DNA of 64,000 bases from Flavobacterium anseongense (lineage in GTDB: Bacteria > Bacteroidota > Bacteroidia > Flavobacteriales > Flavobacteriaceae). Every line of letters starts with the position of its first letter. The stretch's first letter is position 1. The translations under genes and the position numbers were made by a program. The notes under the pieces were generated by a model, which was not told the DNA's origin, made no database searches, and saw nothing but the letters and a program-made list of their open reading frames with translations. Positions 44,235 through 52,216 of the stretch are shown here, in pieces. The stretch is taken from NCBI RefSeq assembly GCF_021608185.1, contig NZ_JAKIHN010000006.1:143755-207754 (forward strand), given 5' to 3'.

Positions 44235-44811
44235 TTTTTGAAATATTAACTTGAGGTACTGCTTTTTCTTTTGGTTTAAAATCATTCAAAGTAACGGTAC
44301 AAATGATAGGTTCGTTTGACTTGATAAGTTTGTTATCTCCATGATAACCATAAGCCATGTGAGACGGGAAAAGGAAAGTTACTTTTTCGTTTTTGCGCAT
44401 CAGCTTGATTCCGTCACGCAATCCCATCATTATATTTTGTTTATCTACATGATACGTTTGTGGACGTAATTCAACTTCTGAATACACCACATTCCCTTTA
44501 AAATCCATGATTTCATAATCAAACTGAGCCACATCGCCTTTTTTTGGACGAAGCGTGTCTTTTTCATTTTTGATTTGATAGTGATACCAATAACCTTTTT
44601 TTGATGCTAGGTATTCTATTTTCGGATTGCTCTTAATTATAGAATCGATTTTTCCTTCTTCGCCGGCAATTAGTTTTTTATTTCGTGCTGCTGATTCTTT
44701 CATAAATGTTCCCGATGAACGCGAAATTGGCATTCGGGCTTGTTGTTGTTTGCAACTTAGAAAAGTCACAAAAACGATAAAGAGCAACAGTATTCTCGAT
44801 AGGTTTTTCAT
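44227..44811 (-). CDS. gldI: Gliding motility-associated peptidyl-prolyl isomerase GldI
   Basis: A 194-residue FKBP-type lipoprotein (lipobox TFLSC, Cys20). The FKBP domain spans about 80-180: KKGDVAQFDYEIMDFKGNVVYSEVE, GLRDGIKLMRKNEKVTFLFPS, GYHGDNKLIKSNEPIICTV. In Flavobacterium johnsoniae GldI is needed for gliding and belongs to the set of Gld proteins that act with the T9SS; it is probably a folding factor in the envelope. It lies in an operon with the DHH gene upstream (4-base gap) and the copy 2 isomerase downstream (8-base overlap). Confidence 0.9.
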   Translation of the reverse strand: MKNLSRILLLFIVFVTFLSCKQQQARMPISRSSGTFMKESAARNKKLIAGEEGKIDSIIKSNPKIEYLASKKGYWYHYQIKNEKDTLRPKKGDVAQFDYEIMDFKGNVVYSEVELRPQTYHVDKQNIMMGLRDGIKLMRKNEKVTFLFPSHMAYGYHGDNKLIKSNEPIICTVTLNDFKPKEKAVPQVNISKNE

Positions 44812-44815
44812 GCGT

Positions 44816-45820
44816 TTAGATTGTTATTTTTGAAATTAAATCTTCAAATTTATTCGTAGTTGCTTTCATGCTTTCGATCGATTTTCCTCCTGCAGCATTT
44901 ACATGTCCACCACCATTGAAATGTTCCCTGGCAAATTTATTCACATCAAAATTACCTTGTGAACGGAATGAAATCTTGATGATGTTTTCATCTTTATGCT
45001 CGATAAAAATCGCTGCAAAATTGATTCCTTTTATACTCAAACCATAATTTACAACGCCTTCGGTATCGCCTTTTTGATAATGAAATTCATCTAATTCTTT
45101 TTGCGAAAGCGTAATATAAGATGTTTTATATTCCGGAAAAACTTTTATGTTTTGCAAAGCTCTTCCAAGAAGCTGTAATCTGTTGGCTGAATTATCATCA
45201 AACAATAGATTGTGAATTTCACTATTATCAATACCTAAATCAATTAACTCGGCAACAATTCGGTGTGTTGTACTGGTTGTAGACGGAAATCGAAATGAAC
45301 CCGAATCGGTTGTGATTCCGGTGTAAATGCAAGTCGCTATGGTTTTGTCAAGCAATGCTTTTTTATCCAGAAACGAAATCAGATTATAAACCATCTCGCA
45401 AGTCGAACCAATTGTAGTATCAGAATACGTAACCGTTGCATAAGTATCAGGCTTTTGATGATGATCAATCATAATCATTGGAGCCGAAAGTTTGTTTAAA
45501 ACCTGTTCCATTTCACCGGTTCTATGCAAGGCATTAAAATCTAAAGTAAAAACCAGTTCAGCTTCTTTCAGTATTTTGGTGCAATTCTCTTTGTCATTTT
45601 CATAAATCAAAACGGTTTCTGAACTTGGTAACCAAGCTAAGAAATTTGGAAAATCATTCGGAGAAATTACGGTTGGTTTGTGGTTTAATTTCAAAAGAAA
45701 ATGATACAAAGCCAAGGTCGAACCCATAGCGTCTCCGTCAGGACTTCGGTGTGGAATGATGGCAATTTTTTTAGGCGTTGCCAATAAATTTTGAATGGCT
45801 AAAATGTCTTCTTTATTCAT
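44816..45820 (-). CDS. DHH-family phosphoesterase (NrnA-like)
   Basis: A 334-residue protein with the DHH motifs: HRSPDGDAMGS (24-34, with His24, Asp28 and Asp30), LDFNALHRTGEM, MIDHHQKPD and the C-terminal DHHA1 GGGHVNAAGG. It resembles NrnA, which degrades oligoribonucleotides of two to five bases and 3'-phosphoadenosine 5'-phosphate. It is cytosolic and full length. It is upstream of gldI with 4 bases between, a pairing often seen in Flavobacteriia. A TACATTCG box 7 bases before the ATG is a possible promoter. Confidence 0.92.
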   Translation of the reverse strand: MNKEDILAIQNLLATPKKIAIIPHRSPDGDAMGSTLALYHFLLKLNHKPTVISPNDFPNFLAWLPSSETVLIYENDKENCTKILKEAELVFTLDFNALHRTGEMEQVLNKLSAPMIMIDHHQKPDTYATVTYSDTTIGSTCEMVYNLISFLDKKALLDKTIATCIYTGITTDSGSFRFPSTTSTTHRIVAELIDLGIDNSEIHNLLFDDNSANRLQLLGRALQNIKVFPEYKTSYITLSQKELDEFHYQKGDTEGVVNYGLSIKGINFAAIFIEHKDENIIKISFRSQGNFDVNKFAREHFNGGGHVNAAGGKSIESMKATTNKFEDLISKITI

Positions 45821-45880
45821 AGGTGGCGAATGTACTAAAAAATGAAATACCGTTTGTACAGATTAAGGAGATTTTAAGTT

Positions 45881-46252
45881 TTATTTGGATAGCAAAAGAC
45901 CTAACCAAACCGCAAAAAGTCCGAGAAGAATGCTTAATGCCATGTATCCAAATGCCAATAGCGAATTATTGTTTTGAAACAAATTGAAATTTTCCATTCC
46001 AAAAGTAGAGAAAGTAGTATAACCACCGCAAAATCCGGTTACTAAAAACCATTTTAGCTGGCTGTCAGTCAAATTGTTTTTTGCCAAAATGCCAATAAAC
46101 AAGCCAATCAGGAAACAGCCAATTATATTAGCGATGAATGTTGCTAACGGAAATTGATTTGACCAGAATTTGGAAACAAAAACGGTTGTCAGATAACGAA
46201 GCACACTTCCGATGGCACCACCAATTGCTATGTATAGAATCGTTTTGAGCAT
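45881..46252 (-). CDS. crcB: Fluoride exporter CrcB
   Basis: A 123-residue protein with four membrane helices and the family motifs GGAIGSVLRYLT (15-26) and GFCGGYTTFSTFGMEN. It forms a dual-topology dimer channel for fluoride. It has the usual length. No fluoride riboswitch is visible upstream, where the end of rluF lies 7 bases away, so the two are cotranscribed. Confidence 0.94.
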   Translation of the reverse strand: MLKTILYIAIGGAIGSVLRYLTTVFVSKFWSNQFPLATFIANIIGCFLIGLFIGILAKNNLTDSQLKWFLVTGFCGGYTTFSTFGMENFNLFQNNNSLLAFGYMALSILLGLFAVWLGLLLSK

Positions 46253-46259
46253 TTTTGAT

Positions 46260-46335
46260 TTAGGAATTAGGATTTCGTTTATTTCTTTGAGCTAAATTTT
46301 GGAATTTGGAATTTTTATTTTTGGAATTTCCAAAA
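46260..46335. repeat. Intergenic-type repeat forming the 3' end of rluF
   Basis: GGAATTTGGAATTT and GGAATTTCC units, the same unit as the 37303 repeat, lie within the last codons of the rluF frame. The right-hand and left-hand units are partly inverted. Confidence 0.55.
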
Positions 46336-47087
46336 TCTACTTTTGCAGATTTTGGCAAACTTGCTTCTTCTGTTTTACTCGAAGGTTCAATCAGTTTGTT
46401 CAATTGTTTGATTTCATCATCGGTTAATTCTCTGTAACGACCAACATGAACATCTAACGAAATATTGATGATTCTTGTTCTTTTCAATGCCGTAACTTCA
46501 TAATCAAGATACTCGCACATTCTGCGAATCTGACGGTTTAAACCTTGTGTCAATATGATTTTGAAAACAAATTTGCTGACTTGTTCCACTTTACATTTTC
46601 GGGTAACCGTATCCAAAATTGGAACGCCGTTGCTCATTTTTTGGATGAATCTATCGGTAATTGGCTTGTTCACCGTTACTACATATTCCTTTTCGTGATT
46701 GTTTCGTGCTCGCAAAATTTTATTTACAATATCGCCATCATCGGTCATAAAAATCAAACCTTCGCTGGCTTTGTCCAATCGACCAATAGGGAAAATTCGC
46801 TTTGGATAATTGATATAATCCACAATATTATCACGAACACTTTGGTTTGTTGTGCATTCAATGCCAACGGGTTTGTTGAACGCCAGATAAATTGGTTTTT
46901 CTCTTTTTTCTCTAACCAGTTTTCCGTCCACGCGAACTTCATCATCTATCGAAACTTTTGTCCCCATTTCAGGAACTTTTCCGTTGATGGTGATTCGTCC
47001 TTCTTCCAATAATTTATCGGCTTCACGACGGGAGCAAAATCCCGATTCGGAAAGAAACTTATTGATGCGTGTCTGATTGATTTCCAT
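46260..47087 (-). CDS. rluF: 23S rRNA pseudouridine synthase (RluF-like)
   Basis: A 275-residue enzyme. The S4 RNA-binding domain (1-60, [26 protein letters not shown]) is followed by the synthase domain with catalytic Asp104 in [12 protein letters not shown]. The [17 protein letters not shown] motif is that of the RluF subgroup. The last 25 residues (from about 250: [19 protein letters not shown]) look unrelated to the fold and are encoded by repeated AAATTCC units like those in intergenic hairpins at 37303. A TATATTTG box 4 bases before the ATG suggests a leaderless mRNA. Confidence 0.88.
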   Translation of the reverse strand: MEINQTRINKFLSESGFCSRREADKLLEEGRITINGKVPEMGTKVSIDDEVRVDGKLVREKREKPIYLAFNKPVGIECTTNQSVRDNIVDYINYPKRIFPIGRLDKASEGLIFMTDDGDIVNKILRARNNHEKEYVVTVNKPITDRFIQKMSNGVPILDTVTRKCKVEQVSKFVFKIILTQGLNRQIRRMCEYLDYEVTALKRTRIINISLDVHVGRYRELTDDEIKQLNKLIEPSSKTEEASLPKSAKVDFGNSKNKNSKFQNLAQRNKRNPNS

Positions 47088-47091
47088 TGGG

Positions 47092-47099
47092 CAAATATA
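47092..47099 (-). promoter_or_regulatory. -7 promoter box (TATATTTG) of rluF
   Basis: An exact TAnnTTTG match on the minus strand. Only 4 bases (CCCA) lie between it and the ATG at 47087, so the mRNA would start at or next to the start codon. Confidence 0.52.
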
Positions 47100-47168
47100 G
47101 GATAAATTAGGAAAATTATTTTTTTGATAAGTAAGTTAATAAATGGTTTCAAAAAAGTAAAAAAAAGG

Positions 47169-47198
47169 TTTGTAAGTAGTAAGATTTTGCTATTTTTA
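47169..47198 (+). promoter_or_regulatory. Promoter of the cyanophycinase gene
   Basis: TTTG (47169-47172), 18 bases, then TATTTTTA (47191-47198), one base off consensus. The ATG at 47204 follows after 5 bases, so the mRNA is predicted leaderless. Confidence 0.5.
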
Positions 47199-47203
47199 CC
47201 CAC

Positions 47204-48076
47204 ATGAATATACAAGGAAAACTTATAATTATTGGCGGTGCTGTTGACAAAGGCAGTTTCACTGAGACGGATTTGGATAAAAGTGCAGCAAAGAATTTAA
47301 ACTTTTTTGAAGCAGGTATTTTAAAAAGAATCATTGACGAATCTAAACATAAAGGCAACTCTCGTATAGAAGTTATTACAACCGCTTCAAAAATTCCAAA
47401 AGAAATTGGTCCGGAATACGTAAAAGCACTTCATTATCTCGGTGCTGACAACGTTGATGTACTTGATATTGTTCGCCGAGAGCAAGCATCGGAACCTGAA
47501 GTTTTGAATCGTTTGAAAGCTGCTGATGTAGTTATGTTTACGGGTGGCGATCAGTTGCGATTGACTTCTATTCTTGGCGGAACAGCATTCCACGACATTT
47601 TATTGGATAAATACCATAACGAAGATTTTGTCTATGCCGGAACTTCTGCCGGTGCAGCAGCGGCTTCTAACAATATGATTTATCAGGGAAGCAGTTCTGA
47701 AGCTTTGCTGAAAGGCGAAGTAAAAATCACGAGTGGTTTGGGTTTGATTGATGGAGTAATAATCGATACGCATTTTGTACAACGTGGCCGAATAGGAAGA
47801 TTATTCCAGGCGGTTGTTGGCAATCCAAAAGTACTTGGAATTGGACTTGGAGAAGATACTGGTTTACTGATTACACATAATACAAAAATGGAAGCTATAG
47901 GTTCCGGATTAGTAATCATAGTTGATGGAAGAGAAATAAAAGACACCAATTTAACGCAAGTAGAATTAGGTCAACCGATATCAATTAATCATTTGGTTAC
48001 TCATGTAATGAGCATCAATGACACTTTTGATTTGACTACGTTTAAAATGACTATTAAATCGTCACAATACGTTTAA
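47204..48076 (+). CDS. cphB: Cyanophycinase
   Basis: A 290-residue serine hydrolase of the S51 peptidase family: KLIIIGGAVDKG at the start, VVMFTGGDQLRLT, the nucleophile Ser148 in AGTSAGAAA, and DTHFVQRGRIGRL. It cleaves cyanophycin, the branched Asp-Arg storage polymer, into beta-Asp-Arg dipeptides. It has no signal peptide, so it works in the cytosol on an internal store. The gene downstream encodes an isoaspartyl peptidase, the expected next step. The cyanophycin synthetase gene is not in the window. Confidence 0.93.
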   Translation: MNIQGKLIIIGGAVDKGSFTETDLDKSAAKNLNFFEAGILKRIIDESKHKGNSRIEVITTASKIPKEIGPEYVKALHYLGADNVDVLDIVRREQASEPEVLNRLKAADVVMFTGGDQLRLTSILGGTAFHDILLDKYHNEDFVYAGTSAGAAAASNNMIYQGSSSEALLKGEVKITSGLGLIDGVIIDTHFVQRGRIGRLFQAVVGNPKVLGIGLGEDTGLLITHNTKMEAIGSGLVIIVDGREIKDTNLTQVELGQPISINHLVTHVMSINDTFDLTTFKMTIKSSQYV

Positions 48077-48150
48077 ACAGATTAATAAATTGTTGGATTT
48101 TTAGAAAATAGATTTCCAACAATCTAACTATCTAACAATCTAGCAATCTA
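48077..48150. repeat. Short-period hairpin repeat (AATCTAAC / GTTGGATT units)
   Basis: The left half has TTGTTGGATTTTTAG; the right half has about five units of type CAATCTA. The inverted halves would pair. It lies between the cyanophycinase and isoaspartyl peptidase genes. Confidence 0.62.
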
Positions 48151-48993
48151 ATGAAAATCATCATCCACGGCGGATTTTTCTCTGAATCATCAACCAATCA
48201 TGAAACTAAAGTTGCTAAACAGCAGGCGTTACTTCGTATCGTAAAAGATTCTTATGATTATTTGAAATCACATTCGGCATTGGAAACGGTGGTTTATGCA
48301 GTTTCTCTTTTGGAAGATGATGCTTTGTTCAATGCCGGAATTGGTTCTCAAATTCAGGCTGATGGAAAAATCAGAATGAGCGCTTCGTTGATGGATGGTG
48401 CTACTATGAAAATGAGTGGCGTTATCAATATTGAAGAAGTAAAAAATCCGGTTCAGGTTGCTGAAGTTTTATTGAATTATGATGATAAAGTTTTGGGTGG
48501 AAGCGGAGCAACCAACTTTGCCAGAGCACACGGATTTAAACAATTTTCTACTGAAATTCCACAACGTCGTTCCGAATATGAAGCCAAATTGGCTGCCACC
48601 CGAATTGGAACTGTAGGTTGTGTTGCTTTGGACAATGATGGGAAAATTGCAGTTGCTACTTCAACCGGAGGAAAAGGTTTTGAGATTCCGGGAAGAATAT
48701 CGGATTCGGCTACAGTGGCCGGGAATTATGCTAATGAATTTTGTGGTGTAAGTTTAACCGGTGTTGGAGAAGATATCGTGAGTGGAGCAGTAGCAGCCAA
48801 AATTGTAACCCGAGTTACTGATGGATTTACATTAGAAAAAGCTTTTGAAAAAACCTTTGCAGAATTACTTCCTTTTGATGGTTTTGCCGGAGCCATTGCC
48901 ATTGACAGCAAGGGAAATATCTTTCATCAGGATTCGCATCCGAGTATGGTTTTTGCCAGTTTTGATGGCGAGAACGAGGAAGTTTTTAATTAG
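48151..48993 (+). CDS. iaaA: Isoaspartyl peptidase / plant-type L-asparaginase
   Basis: A 280-residue Ntn-hydrolase precursor. The autocleavage and nucleophile residue is Thr154 in RIGTVGCVALDNDG, and the ATSTGG and GEDIVSG motifs are present. After self-cleavage it hydrolyses beta-aspartyl dipeptides, here probably the beta-Asp-Arg released by cyanophycinase. It is about 30-40 residues shorter than E. coli IaaA, mainly in the linker before the nucleophile. Asparaginase activity is also possible. The gene follows cphB by 74 bases holding a repeat. Confidence 0.9.
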   Translation: MKIIIHGGFFSESSTNHETKVAKQQALLRIVKDSYDYLKSHSALETVVYAVSLLEDDALFNAGIGSQIQADGKIRMSASLMDGATMKMSGVINIEEVKNPVQVAEVLLNYDDKVLGGSGATNFARAHGFKQFSTEIPQRRSEYEAKLAATRIGTVGCVALDNDGKIAVATSTGGKGFEIPGRISDSATVAGNYANEFCGVSLTGVGEDIVSGAVAAKIVTRVTDGFTLEKAFEKTFAELLPFDGFAGAIAIDSKGNIFHQDSHPSMVFASFDGENEEVFN

Positions 48994-49010
48994 AAAAGCT
49001 ACATTGGTAG

Positions 49011-49080
49011 CCTAGCCCCGATGGGAATGGCATCCTTTTCTTTGCAAAAGAAAAGATATAATGGACAGCGGGACAATAGT
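49011..49080 (+). repeat. Structured dispersed element, copy 1
   Basis: The flanks AGCCCCGATGGGAATGGCATCC and GATATAATGGACAGCGGGAC enclose a perfect 9-bp hairpin (CTTTTCTTT, loop GCA). The same architecture appears at 60364-60462. I recall similar elements in many Flavobacteriia intergenic regions; whether it is an RNA or a mobile hairpin is not known to me. Confidence 0.6.
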
Positions 49081-49128
49081 TGTTAGAAAGACAAATCGAC
49101 TGCTCCTAACAATAAAAATCTATTTGAT

Positions 49129-50382
49129 TTATTGATTTGAATTCACTCTTATTGGTTGTGTTTTGTTGTAAGTTAACGAACGCCAAACCCATTCAATCGG
49201 TCCGTATTGGAAGTATTTTAACCAGATAGTGCTGAGAATAATTTGGAACACAAAGACAACTATAGCAAAAAAGGTTAAATATACTGGGCCAACCTGACCC
49301 ATATACCCTAAACCTGCTCCAAGGAAAACAAAATTGCCGATCAGTGAATGCATCAGGTAGTTGCTGAATGCCATTTTGCCAACGGGCGAAATTAAAAGTA
49401 GTATTTTATTTCCAACAGTTGTTTGAAAGCTTAACATCAACATGCCAACATAGGCTAATGCTAGAGGTGCAACCCCAAGTGCATAAGCAATAGTTTCATA
49501 CCAACCGTTTATTTTTAAATCAAAATAATCATCTCCCGATGCTGACATGTATTGGGCTAATTGATAGTTAGCAGGTAATCCAATTAGCAGACCAAGGCCG
49601 ATAGTCCAGTAAACGATTTTTTTATTTTGTACCAAATTCTTGTAAAAATCAGAGCGACCAATTACATAACCAATAAGGAACATGCCCAGTACTTTTGGAA
49701 TTCTGCTGACAAAGAACAAATAGCCATAACGGTAAAAGATGCCACAAATATTTCTTTTGAGATGATCAAACCAACCGGCATGTTGCAGAAAATCGTTACG
49801 AGAGGCTTCGTCATTAATACCGATTAGTTTTTCTCTTAGCTCAGTACCAGTTTGATTCATTAATTCGGCCGGATAATTCAGCACAGGAAAAGTCATTTTT
49901 AACCAATACAATAGAATTGGTGAAAGAATAAGTATTGCTGCTGTGATGAGTAATGTTTTATTTGAAAATTTGCGAAACGGCAATAATAGGAAACCCAACA
50001 AGGCATAGAAAAACACAATATCACCAATCCAAATAAGCAAATGCATTGCACCAAGCAGAAGCATAAACAAAAGCCTTCTTTTTACTGTAGGTAAGGCATC
50101 AGCACCTTTGTCCAAACCACGTTTAATTTGCAAAGCAATTCCCCAACCAAAGAGCAAACTGAAGATAGAATAGAATTTCCCTTCGATAAACAAATGATGG
50201 AAAAAGCTCATTACGTCGTCTGAACCAGGTAAAAGCCATGGACTAACAGCTTTGTCTGACCCTTGATAGAGGCTCAGAAAATTTAAGTTGGCAACAAAGA
50301 TTCCCAAGATGGCAAAACCGCGTAAAGCATCCATAAAGAGTTCACGTTCATGGGTTTTAATTGGTGTGTTAGTCGTTGTCAT
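49129..50382 (-). CDS. DUF418 membrane protein (copy 1)
   Basis: A 417-residue protein with about ten membrane helices. The N-terminus LFMDALRGFAILGIFVANLN and the C-terminal DUF418 region (MAFSNYLMHSLIGNFVF to IWLKYFQYGPIEWVWRSLTY) mark the family. The acyltransferase-3-like start (DALRGFAILG) hints that it may transfer acyl groups across the inner membrane, but the function is unproven. It starts 5 bases after the stop of its paralogue (50388). Confidence 0.88.
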   Translation of the reverse strand: MTTTNTPIKTHERELFMDALRGFAILGIFVANLNFLSLYQGSDKAVSPWLLPGSDDVMSFFHHLFIEGKFYSIFSLLFGWGIALQIKRGLDKGADALPTVKRRLLFMLLLGAMHLLIWIGDIVFFYALLGFLLLPFRKFSNKTLLITAAILILSPILLYWLKMTFPVLNYPAELMNQTGTELREKLIGINDEASRNDFLQHAGWFDHLKRNICGIFYRYGYLFFVSRIPKVLGMFLIGYVIGRSDFYKNLVQNKKIVYWTIGLGLLIGLPANYQLAQYMSASGDDYFDLKINGWYETIAYALGVAPLALAYVGMLMLSFQTTVGNKILLLISPVGKMAFSNYLMHSLIGNFVFLGAGLGYMGQVGPVYLTFFAIVVFVFQIILSTIWLKYFQYGPIEWVWRSLTYNKTQPIRVNSNQ

Positions 50383-50387
50383 ACGGA

Positions 50388-51683
50388 TTATTGTTTTTTA
50401 AATGGATATTTTTTCAGGTAACTCAAGTATCTCCAACCCCATTCTAATGGCCCGAAATGAAAATATTTAAGCCAAATCGGACTTAAAATCAATTGGAAGA
50501 TCCAAATAGAAAATACCACATATAACAATTCGTGACGTTGTAACTTTCCGAATAATCCGAAGCCAACTCCGGTAAAAACAATCATGCAGATTATGGAATG
50601 CATTATATAGTTGGTTAATGCCATTTTGCCTACAGCCGCCAATCTGATTTTTAGCCAAATTAGAATAGGTGATTTGCAGAGTAGCATAATCATTCCAATA
50701 TGTCCTAACGAAACAGTAACCCTTCCCAAATCATAAGTCAGGTAAGATTTTGAAAAGCCTAAGAAAGAAAAATTGCTGTCTATGATTGTTTTGATTTCGT
50801 AATAGTTTACACTTAAGCCAATGCCATAACCAATCAAAACCATTGTCAGATAGAAGCGATACGATTTTTCAGCGGTTAGTATTTTTAATTTAAAGAAAGC
50901 GATGCCCAATAGCATCATGCTCAAAACATCCCATAAATCATATCGAAACGTATCATGCATGTTGAATTCATTGTTAATTGGCACCAAAAAAGTCACCACA
51001 TCAAAGTAGCCTTTGTGCATGTTATTGTTATGTTCCAGAACACCTTCTGCTGATCTTTCCGCTTCTCTTTTTTGCCATTTTTGATCGGCTTCTGTAAGTT
51101 CTTTTGTTAACTCTTTTCCTTGGGCTTTATAAACTTTAATTTCTTCGACCTGACTCGCTAATTTGACATTGTTTTTATAGTCGGAGTAAGTCCATAATGC
51201 TCCTAATGAGAACAATATTGTGGCAATAATGATTAGTTTTTTTGGTGCCAAATTCCGAAACGAATACAACAAAAATCCCATTAAGGCGTAGTTGTATAAA
51301 ATTTCTCCAACCCAAAGCAATAGATAGCCGTGTATTAATCCGAAAACCAGCATCCAGCTTAATCTTCTGAAATAGATGTTGGCTGCTTCTATTCCGGCTC
51401 CACGTTTTTCGAGTCGGTCTAAAAGGACAAACATTCCGACACCAAATAAAAGCGAAAACAAACCTCTCATCGTTCCTTCAAAAAACAAATTGGTAGTAAT
51501 CCAGGTGATTAAATCCCATCCTTCAGAACCGCCAGAAACAGTTGGATCATCATAGGCTCTGGCAAGTCCAAAACCATTTATATTCATTAGTAATATACCG
51601 AATAGTACTATGCCTCGCATCACGTCTAAGGATTGAATCCTGTCAGCGTTTTGTAAAGGAGTAAGTGTAGTTTCTGTTGTCAT
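50388..51683 (-). CDS. DUF418 membrane protein (copy 2)
   Basis: A 431-residue protein of the same family, with RIQSLDVMRGIVLFGILLMNIN at the start and the conserved tail MALTNYIMHSIICMIVF to IWLKYFHFGPLEWGWRYLSYL. It has a charged insert of about 60 residues near 190-240 (EADQKWQKREAERSAE), probably a cytosolic or periplasmic loop that the other copy lacks. The two genes are in tandem and most likely arose by duplication. The genes share an operon. Confidence 0.87.
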   Translation of the reverse strand: MTTETTLTPLQNADRIQSLDVMRGIVLFGILLMNINGFGLARAYDDPTVSGGSEGWDLITWITTNLFFEGTMRGLFSLLFGVGMFVLLDRLEKRGAGIEAANIYFRRLSWMLVFGLIHGYLLLWVGEILYNYALMGFLLYSFRNLAPKKLIIIATILFSLGALWTYSDYKNNVKLASQVEEIKVYKAQGKELTKELTEADQKWQKREAERSAEGVLEHNNNMHKGYFDVVTFLVPINNEFNMHDTFRYDLWDVLSMMLLGIAFFKLKILTAEKSYRFYLTMVLIGYGIGLSVNYYEIKTIIDSNFSFLGFSKSYLTYDLGRVTVSLGHIGMIMLLCKSPILIWLKIRLAAVGKMALTNYIMHSIICMIVFTGVGFGLFGKLQRHELLYVVFSIWIFQLILSPIWLKYFHFGPLEWGWRYLSYLKKYPFKKQ

Positions 51684-51754
51684 AAATTGGTTGGTTTTTT
51701 GGTTAGTGTTATTTTTTAACGAATCATGTAAATCCTTTTAATTTTATTATTTTG

Positions 51755-52207
51755 TTATGGAGTCCTTTTTATAAGTGTTGAATGCAACACTTTAATCTGC
51801 CATCTTTTTTCGTTTCTTACCGCAATGATTGTTTCCAACCAGTGGATAGTTGTTTTTTGCCCATTTCGTATTATTTCCGAATGGAGATTATAGGATGTCC
51901 AAGCGGTATTTTTAGTAACGGTTGTACTGATAAAATCAAATTTATTAATCCGATTAAAATCGGTTGCGGTGTTTAATTTTATTGCTTTCCGAATTAAGGT
52001 GTCGCAATTCCAAACCTCTCCATATTCGTATAATACCAAATCGGAAGCGCTTACTTTTTTTAAGGCAATTGAATCCCTGTTAGACAAGGCTTCAAAAAAT
52101 TCCACAACTGTTTTCTGCACTTCTAATTGGTCTTTAGAAAGAACTTTTTGTGCCTTTGCTAAAGTTGAAGTAGCGAGTAAAATGATTAATAATGTTAGCT
52201 GTTTCAT
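51755..52207 (-). CDS. Secreted NTF2-like (SnoaL/DUF4440) protein
   Basis: A 150-residue protein with a signal peptide (1-19, ending AKA). The remainder has the cone-like NTF2 fold pattern: VEFFEALSNRDSIALKKVSASDLVLYEYGE, then the strand-rich TAWTSYNLHSEIIRNGQKTTIHWLETIIAVRNEKRWQIKVLH. Such domains bind small ligands or act as ketosteroid-isomerase-like enzymes. It sits between two membrane-protein genes, 9 bases after the gene at 52217 on the same strand, so it is probably in the same transcript. Confidence 0.78.
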   Translation of the reverse strand: MKQLTLLIILLATSTLAKAQKVLSKDQLEVQKTVVEFFEALSNRDSIALKKVSASDLVLYEYGEVWNCDTLIRKAIKLNTATDFNRINKFDFISTTVTKNTAWTSYNLHSEIIRNGQKTTIHWLETIIAVRNEKRWQIKVLHSTLIKRTP

Positions 52208-52216
52208 TTTTATATT

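Noticed and set aside
45841..46252. Fluoride riboswitch before crcB
   Set aside because: Only 7 bases separate crcB from rluF upstream, and no conserved riboswitch core is visible.
46545..47012. A 155-codon open frame on the plus strand inside rluF
   Set aside because: It lies wholly antisense to a clear, conserved enzyme gene and resembles no protein family.
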